Source: Dichetophora obliterata (Eukaryota > Arthropoda > Insecta > Diptera > Sciomyzidae). Taken from it: a DNA stretch of 64,000 nucleotides. Location of the stretch: assembly GCA_963920525.1 (NCBI GenBank), contig OY986438.1:176261093-176325092 (forward strand). Reading direction: 5' to 3'. This document shows, one piece after another, positions 57,620 to 64,000 of this stretch. The notes under the pieces are model-generated. The model was not told the origin of the DNA. It saw only the letters and a list, made by a program, of their open reading frames with translations, and did not search any database. The translations under genes and the position numbers were made by a program. Every line of letters begins with the position of its first letter. Position 1 is the stretch's first letter.

Positions 57620-59075
57620 TTCGTTGACATGGCAATCAATCCTTAATCTGTATCTCGCCCAATTTAAAATCAGATTTTACTTTTTGTTACATAAAAATCT
57701 GCAAATATCTTTTTATTCTCTACCTAAATTTCTGCTTCAAAAACACCAGTAATCTCCAAAACTTGTCCACCATATGCTTTAAAAACTTTTTCAGTTTCCT
57801 TCCATTGATTGAATATAATGGCATTCCTTGATTTTAATTCATTCCATCTATCATAGTCCATCATATTGTAATTTGATCCTGAATCTATTTTAGCGCTTGT
57901 TGCTATTTAGCCAATATTGCATGTTATGAAATTTTAATTTTTTAACAGTGAATGCCAAAAATATATTCATCATCACTGCTGTCGATGTATTTAACTGGAG
58001 ATCACTTAGTTTGAAATTTTTTGATGTTGAACTATTATGTTTATCTCTGGATTTTTGTTTTTCAAAACTTTGTTTCACGTTTATGTTTGTATTTGATAAC
58101 ACTCGCTGTTTTGATTTACATTTAGCGCTGAAGTGATTTAGACCACCACATTTTTCATCACATGCTTTATGAACAGTATATCCACAACGATAGCATTCCA
58201 TTGTTTCGTTGTTATTAATTTTCCCCTTCAGTATGTTAACATTCATCTTGTTTACATCAACTGTCATATTCTTGTCTGATTCAAAGTTTCTATTTCAGCA
58301 AATTTTTTCTTGTTTTGTAACAGCTTCAAATATTTTTGCTGAGTTGTTGTTGTTGCCTTCTTTAAAAACTTACTTGATCTAAAGCTCACAATTTAATTCA
58401 TGTATTTTTGCAATGTTTAAAACATGCTCCAAATTTGCATCACCTTGTTTAAGCATTTCTCGTCTTAGCGTTGCAGACCAACATTTTTCAATTATTTGAT
58501 CTTTAACATTTTCATCAACTTTTTTTCAAAGTTACAGCGATCTGCGTGCATTTTTAAACACATTGCAATTATTTTAATATTTTCAATATTATCTTTTTCA
58601 TCTGGTCGCATTAGGTGGAATATATGACGTTCGTAAGTTTAATATCGTTTCGGCAAAAAGAATTCATTTAATTTTTTATTGCATCTTCAAAACTATCAGC
58701 CCGGTTCTGAATAATTTTTCCTGGGGAATCGGAAAAGGGAGTTTTAATTTTTAAGTTAAAGTTCAAGAACATTCTGGAAATTTTTTATGCAATTTTGTTC
58801 ATCAACCATCAATATTAATGAGTGTAAACATAACAAATGTGATGTCTTTATCTTTTCCGATTCCCCGGGAAATATTATTCAGAAAAGGGCTGTATTTGTC
58901 TGTTTATGTTTTGAATCAGGTGATTTTAAATATATGTCTTGTAGTTTTCTGCCAGTAAAATGTAATAATAACGCCAACTTCTTGTCGTAATTTTGTATTT
59001 TGCTTGCTTTCATGCAGAATTGAAATGAATGCAGCCATTTTTGCCATTCGTAAGCTTCTCTGAAATCAAGCAACT
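57620..59075 (-). pseudogene. Ty3/gypsy-type gag and protease relic, interrupted by a MITE
   Basis: On the - strand: EWQKWLHSFQFCMKASKI with ALLLHFTGRKLQDIY (59073-58900) is a retrotransposon gag start. After the MITE come HIFHLMRPDEKDNIENIK and MCLKMHADRC (about 58620-58540). Then a zinc-knuckle block CYRCGYTVHKACDEKCGGLN at 58200-58130, and finally IDSGSNYNMM near 57890, the Asp-Ser-Gly active site of a retropepsin. This fits gypsy elements of the mag type. Frameshifts and stops are present; RT and integrase are not found, nor are LTRs. Confidence 0.78.
58697..58893. mobile_element. MITE family 2, copy 3 (197 bp), inside the gag relic
   Basis: Left CAGCCCGGTTCTGAATAAT and right (reverse complement) CAGCCCTTTTCTGAATAAT, each followed by TTTCC and GGGGAATCGGAAAAG. 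TAT at 58694-58696 and 58894-58896 is the 3-bp target duplication. Taking the element and one TAT away puts the gag frame back in register. Confidence 0.88.
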
Positions 59076-59149
59076 ATATTTTGTTTAATTCATAACAACA
59101 TATAAATCATAACTTGTGTTTTTACAAACTTTGCCAAAGACTTCGATAC

Positions 59150-59950
59150 GGTTAAGCGCAAAACTTTATCTTAGCTTTCAGTTATGGTGTTTCATGCCAA
59201 CCTGCTTAATTTGATTAAAACCTTTCTATTAAATCGGTATCAGCGAGCTCAAATTAAAGACTGCACATCGGATCTAATTAGGGTATCTTCAGGTGTACCG
59301 CAGGGGAGTAACCTTGGCCTGTTACTGTTAATTCTCTTTATCAATGACCTCCCCATGCAGTTAAATTCTCTAAGTATCTTCTATTTGCGGACGACCTAAA
59401 ACTTTTTCGTCAAATCAAGTCAGTTAATTACCTTCTCCTTCTTCAAGATCATTTCAACGCTTAGTGCGAAACAAATCATTTGCCTCTCAACATCTCCAAA
59501 TGCCACTATCTAATTTTTACAAGGTTAACGTTGCCTTCATAGAACTGTTTATGGACTTAATGAACCTCTTATTCGTTGCATTAGTTTAGCTAACAACATC
59601 TTGCTCTTAATTGACATATTTATCATTAACTCTCGTGGTTACTTCAGAAATGCACTCTATAATGTCCTCTTGAGCCTTGATGCCTAATTTAATTGTATCT
59701 GAACTTGTTATTTTTTCTATTTTTGTAAAAATTGTTATTGTTATGTATGAAATTTTTTCAGCTTGTTAATTTTTAAACTATTAATTATATTTAATTACAT
59801 TAAATATATTTTTTATCGCTGTAATATAATTGTAAATTTTTTTTATTATGTTATATAAAGTATAACAAAAATTGTTAAGTAGTCTGTGAGAGTAACTCTC
59901 ACAGCTCTGCTTAATGTAATAACTAAATAGATAAGTAGATAAATAAATAA
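59150..59950 (+). mobile_element. LINE fragment (jockey-like RT) with 3' hairpin and tail
   Basis: NLIKTFLLNRYQRAQIKDC, then VSSGVPQGSNLG and FINDLPMQL (RT central motif) at 59184-59360. After a frameshift an ADDLK catalytic box follows near 59390. Later NISKCH and a C-terminal SRGYFRNALYNVLLSL piece lie near 59630-59680. After a hairpin at 59884-59904 a TAGATAAGTAGATAAATAAA tail ends it. Large internal deletion between RT and C-terminus. Confidence 0.78.
59884..59904 (+). repeat. Perfect hairpin (9-bp stem, 3-nt loop) before the LINE tail
   Basis: CTGTGAGAG, TAA, CTCTCACAG. It is placed like the hairpins in the LINEs at 3.5 and 42.6 kb, but has a different stem sequence. Confidence 0.8.
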
Positions 59951-60106
59951 CTTCGATTTAATACAATTTCTCAGATACTTCAGACACCCAGCACTACTAG
60001 AGAAAATTCCTTTTTTTTTTTTAAACATTAGTTGTAAAAAGCTATATTTTGATGCTTCTTTTACCTGCGTGTATATTTTAGATGTATATTTTACGACTTA
60101 CTCTAA

Positions 60107-60343
60107 GGGCCAATTTTTCAGTTCGAGCTTAAACTATAGTCAAATTAAACTGAGGTTATCTCACTAAAACTAATCGTTTAAACTCGGTTATGGCACAAAA
60201 GAAACACAATATGAAAATTTAAGTCAATATAACACCACCGAATGGTAAAAGATCTAGTTAAACCTAGTTTTAATGTCTAATTTTGGTGAGTTAACCTAAG
60301 TTTAATTTGACTAAAATTTAATCTCGCACTGAAAAATTGGCAC
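60107..60343. mobile_element. PIF/Harbinger-like MITE (237 bp)
   Basis: GGGCCAATTTTTCAGTTCGA at the left and (reverse complement) GTGCCAATTTTTCAGTGCGA at the right, continuing as a roughly 60-bp inverted repeat with AGTCAAATTAAACT. TAA at 60104-60106 and 60344-60346 is the target duplication. Confidence 0.88.
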
Positions 60344-60349
60344 TAAAAC

Positions 60350-61270
60350 ATCAAGATATTGATACAAATTGTTTTCATCAAACAGATTTAGAAGGTTATA
60401 AATTACTTGTAAACTTTCGTTTAATGTTATTTCGTCAAATCGAGTACGAATTACTGATATTTGGTATTGTACAATGTACCCCTTCCTATTTTTTGTGGTA
60501 AATATATGTATCACTTTTATAAAGCTAGAAAGTTTTTCCTTGCCGCATCTGGCAGTCCTTTATGTCATGTCTTTAAGTAAATACGAAAATCAGTGCAGTT
60601 ACTTTTGCAAAATTTTCTTCATAGTAAAATCGTCCAAGATTAAACGGTTTAATTCGACTTAAGCCATAAAAACTGCTCATAAGGTAAATAATATATTAGC
60701 TTATTAACTTAGATAACTTCTAAACACTCCTCTCCGAAAACATTCTATACTTATGGCACAACAAAGTATTATCCTTAAAAAGAAGAACTTTTGTTAGTTA
60801 GGTGTAGATTTAAACTAAAAGACTGATTTACAATATTTATCATCTGGTCAGACACTCAACCAGCGCTTGTAAAGAGCTCAGCTGAAAGCTCTGATATGAA
60901 AAACTATGCCGATATCTATAGTTTGAAGCCTCAAAACAATTATTTAGTTCTCGCTTTGCACATGCGTAAGAAAATTCAAATGGAAGACAGACAGACAGAC
61001 TAAAACAAAAAATGCAAACATTTTTGTGGAAGTTTTATAAATGTCACAATACTTACTACATGCTTAAGGCCACACCAAACAATGCTTTGGCTGCTTTGGC
61101 ACAGCTCTACTAATGAGACTAATACAAGGAGTCTTTCGAGGCAACATGGATTTTGCTTAGAATACGGGTGGAACAGAAGATATGCTGCAATACAAACTAC
61201 TGGATGCAACTGGAGACAATTGTGGAAGTTGTGCGTGCATTGGTTTCAGTGTCAGTGAAGACAGTTTGTG
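60350..61270. other. Presumed rno leader intron, nothing recognised
   Basis: No ORF or repeat found. A short GACAGACAGACAGAC run lies near 60985. Confidence 0.4.
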
Positions 61271-61276
61271 GCTCAC

Positions 61277-61965
61277 GAGGGAATTCCTGTTTAAGTTGCT
61301 GATGATTAAGTTGCTGTTGTTATTCTAGTTGTTGTTGTTGTTGCTGATGTTATTTTTCTGTTAACAAAATGATATATACTAAACAAAAGTTGTTGTATAT
61401 AAACGCAATTGCGTTTTTACAGATTTTTTTTTTTTAGATTAATAATTTTTTCAACTTCTTCGCCGTTGCTGTGCTGTTCTTCTATTCTGTACTGTTTTTG
61501 CAGTGTATATTTTGTGTATATTTTTCGTTCTTAGTTTTCACGCGACTTTTTCAATTGTTTGCTTATAACTTGTTTATTATCGCTAGCTGCTGTTAAAGTA
61601 GCAATAAATATTAATGCAAAAGACTTTTAATGTTGCAATTTAGTTTTTTTGGAGAAAAAAATTTTAATATTTAGCTAACTTGAAATATTTCTAAACACGG
61701 CAGGCAGGCACCCTTTCATACTAGTGCAGCTCATGTGCACATATTCATTTTCTTGACACACACATACACACGCATACACTTGACAGCACTAAAGAAACGC
61801 AGAGATGCGAGAATGCTTTGCTTTTCCACTTATTTATGTTTCATTTAAGCTTTAAACTTGTTTCTACTTTCTTTTTCAAATGATATTTTAAAATTTTAAC
61901 TCGCGATTATTTTAATTTTTAATATTTACATTTTCTTAATTTTCGTTTTGAACTTCGCTGCAGGG
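61277..61965 (-). other. Candidate rno 5'UTR exon and transcription start region
   Basis: On the - strand this stretch has the look of a fly 5'UTR: A-rich, CAACAACAACAACAA and CAGCAAC runs, no long ORF. It ends in a possible donor CTC|GTGAGC at 61277/61276. It would splice to the acceptor at 56207. Start near 61960 is a guess based on the change of composition. No promoter motif is convincing. Confidence 0.35.
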
Positions 61966-64000
61966 CGAAAAACGTCATTTGTGCTTTTTGCACAGAGGTG
62001 GCAGCACGAGTTCAAGGCGAATTGGTTAAATTCGCAAGTACTGTATACAGCAGCAAGTTTAGTTGTTCACTTTATGTTTGTCCCTGCTGTTCACACATGT
62101 GCAAGCGAGACAACAATGCTCTGCGGAATTTTTACAGAAATGATCGAAAAAAACCGACTTAAAATTTGCATCGAAATAATTTGTTAATTTTGTTATTCGC
62201 CGCCACCAACCAACAATTATGCATAATTATCACCACTTGATTCTATGTCCGAAAATTGTTGTAGCGATTGTTGCCATTTTTGCGTTGACTGAATCAATGG
62301 ATGAGTTATCAATACTTTTGTTTTTTTTTCTCATTCCATTTGCTTTAGGTATATCTTCAAGTTATTGCTTGCAGGTGGGGTACATTGATTGCATTTTTTT
62401 TCATTTTTACTTTTTTTACTTAATAAAACTATATGATGTTTTTTAATTGGGGCTTTTCATTTAAGAGTCAAGCAAACAATCCCACCCAGCACAAAACCCG
62501 ATCTTTCTAATTTATTCTAAGTTTAGCAGTTTGTTAATCGACTTTTCCCCATTTTAAATACTTAGGTGATTCCCGACATAGCTGGGAATACGTTGTGTGG
62601 GAAAACGGTACTATAGAAATAGTAAGATGCGCGGCGCTGCTCGATCTGTTCATGTTTAGAAAAGTTACTAGTTCAAGCTTGAAAGATGCATATTGAATTT
62701 ATTGCTACTTTTTGGATATTATTATATTATTAATTGCACCCGTTCAGTTGCGTTAACGTACCGTGTACGTGCCCACAGCGTGCAGCACTATGTACCGTCT
62801 CGTCGATGAAGACCGTCTCTGACGTCGTTTCTATCCACTTTCTTTTAATTTACAATACTACTTTTAACTTCACCCAACAAGTTCAAACGACATGCAAATG
62901 AAAACGTAGATATCAAATATGGGTTGAGCTTTTTTTTTCTTTACTTCTTGATCTATACGCTGCTCACAGACGATTCCAACAAATCCATCTTCCACAATAT
63001 CGCTGCTTTGTGAAAATCTGTCTTTCGACCATGGAAAAATTTTGCCGCCGTATTCTTTTTCATCAAAACGTTGTAAATTGGGTTTATTTTGTATGTTCTA
63101 ATATTGCACTAGACACAGTTAAACACCGATTTACTTTTGTTCACTGATTTTATAAGAACTTTACACGATTTAATGGTTTTTTTGTTAATTTTCATTATTT
63201 ACAAGACGAGATAGACAGTCGTTCATCGTCGTCGCCATTATTAATTTTTTGACTCCATTTTTATTTCGCCCTACATATTCGCTGCAATCTTCTTCGTCGA
63301 AGGCGAAATGTTTTTTTCAATGTTGCTTTCGCTCTGTGAGCTTCGTCAGTTTTCCCACCAGGTTGTATCCTGTAGTGTTGCCATATAGTTTTTGTTGTGT
63401 TTGTTCGGTATTCGCCCTATCAGAGACGACGTTTTTTGCAAGAAATGCGCAAATGTGTTTGAAAGTACGTTAAAAATTTGTTCCTTCTTTTGAAAATAAA
63501 TTGGTTTATCGAAGACTAAGCATAAAAATATGATAATTAAACCACATAAAGTATTCCAAATTTTGGCACAATTACGATTTCCTGGGCGCCGTGAAATGTT
63601 TTTTAAAATTTTTGTTCTCCTAAGCTCAAATATATATATATGTATATATAAAAATCCGCTTGCAAGTGGTTTAGAAGATAAAATTCATGAAGGTTTGAAA
63701 AATTACGAAAGTATCGACTTTTTCAAGAGCTTGTTTTGATTTTCCAAACTGTTTATAATATTCCTATTTGAAAATTTTTTTCACTGGCTCGAAAATCTTA
63801 AAAATTCGCATAAATTTAAATATTGAAAAAACGTTGTTGTTGTTTCTTTGGAAAAGATTCGTTGGAACAATTAATTGTTCTAACTTTGACCTAAAGCTCA
63901 ATAAATGATTTTAAACTATCAAACAACTAGAATTTGTATTTAAAATCAAGTATGATTTAAGCTATCAAACATTTAAAATTTGTATTTAAATCATATAAAA
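61966..64000. other. Upstream region of rno, possibly promoter or start of a neighbour
   Basis: AT-rich with a more CG-containing patch at 62740-62830 and 63190-63440, in which ATGGCGACGACGATGAACG reads on the - strand at 63238-63220. No ORF longer than 80 codons has recognisable content. TGGCAACACTAC on - near 63380 resembles a motif common at fly promoters. Confidence 0.35.

Noticed and set aside
63180..63240. Start of a neighbouring gene at ATGGCGACGACG on -
   Set aside because: The frame stops after 16 codons and no convincing donor or further exon is seen in the window.

Overview
This is a stretch of fly (higher dipteran) nuclear genome. Two host genes are recognisable by protein family. 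The first is the 3' part of Aplip1, the JNK-interacting-protein-1 homologue (JIP1), on the + strand at about 4180-5331. The second is the whole coding region of rhinoceros (rno), a JADE-type PHD-finger nuclear protein, on the - strand at 55939-29687. They are convergent and separated by about 24 kb. The AT-rich sequence, short GT-AG introns in coding clusters, very long polyQ/polyS/polyN tracts in Rno and dense transposon relics point to an acalyptrate or other non-Drosophila fly, tephritid-like in feel. The species cannot be fixed from sequence alone.

Layout. 1-4180 is intron or upstream sequence of Aplip1 carrying a decayed jockey-clade LINE. 4180-5331 holds the last three visible Aplip1 exons (SH3 and PTB domains). 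5332-29686 is an intergenic transposon graveyard: three copies of one MITE with 3-bp target duplications, an RNase H-bearing non-LTR retrotransposon relic (about 11.4-15.06 kb), nested MITEs, a minisatellite-bearing element (17.1-18.2 kb), a 350-bp direct repeat pair, a piggyBac-type MITE and a 1.5-kb foldback element. 29687-40042 is the giant last rno exon. 40043-54101 is one 14-kb rno intron filled with a tRNA-derived SINE with intact target duplication, LINE relics, an 869-bp palindromic element with TA duplication, a mariner transposase relic split by a MITE, and a hAT-type foldback whose arms are minisatellites. 54102-55939 holds the four clustered 5' rno coding exons with the PHD fingers. 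55940-64000 holds the presumed rno 5'UTR exon and promoter region, a Ty3/gypsy gag-protease relic interrupted by a MITE, another LINE fragment and small MITEs.

No operon, CRISPR array, rRNA or intact tRNA gene was seen. The two host genes work in different places: Aplip1 is a cytoplasmic JNK/kinesin scaffold and Rno a nuclear chromatin-type regulator. The most unusual material is in the mobile elements: shared hairpins at LINE 3' ends, foldback elements built from tandem arrays, and several insertions whose exact target duplications can be read.
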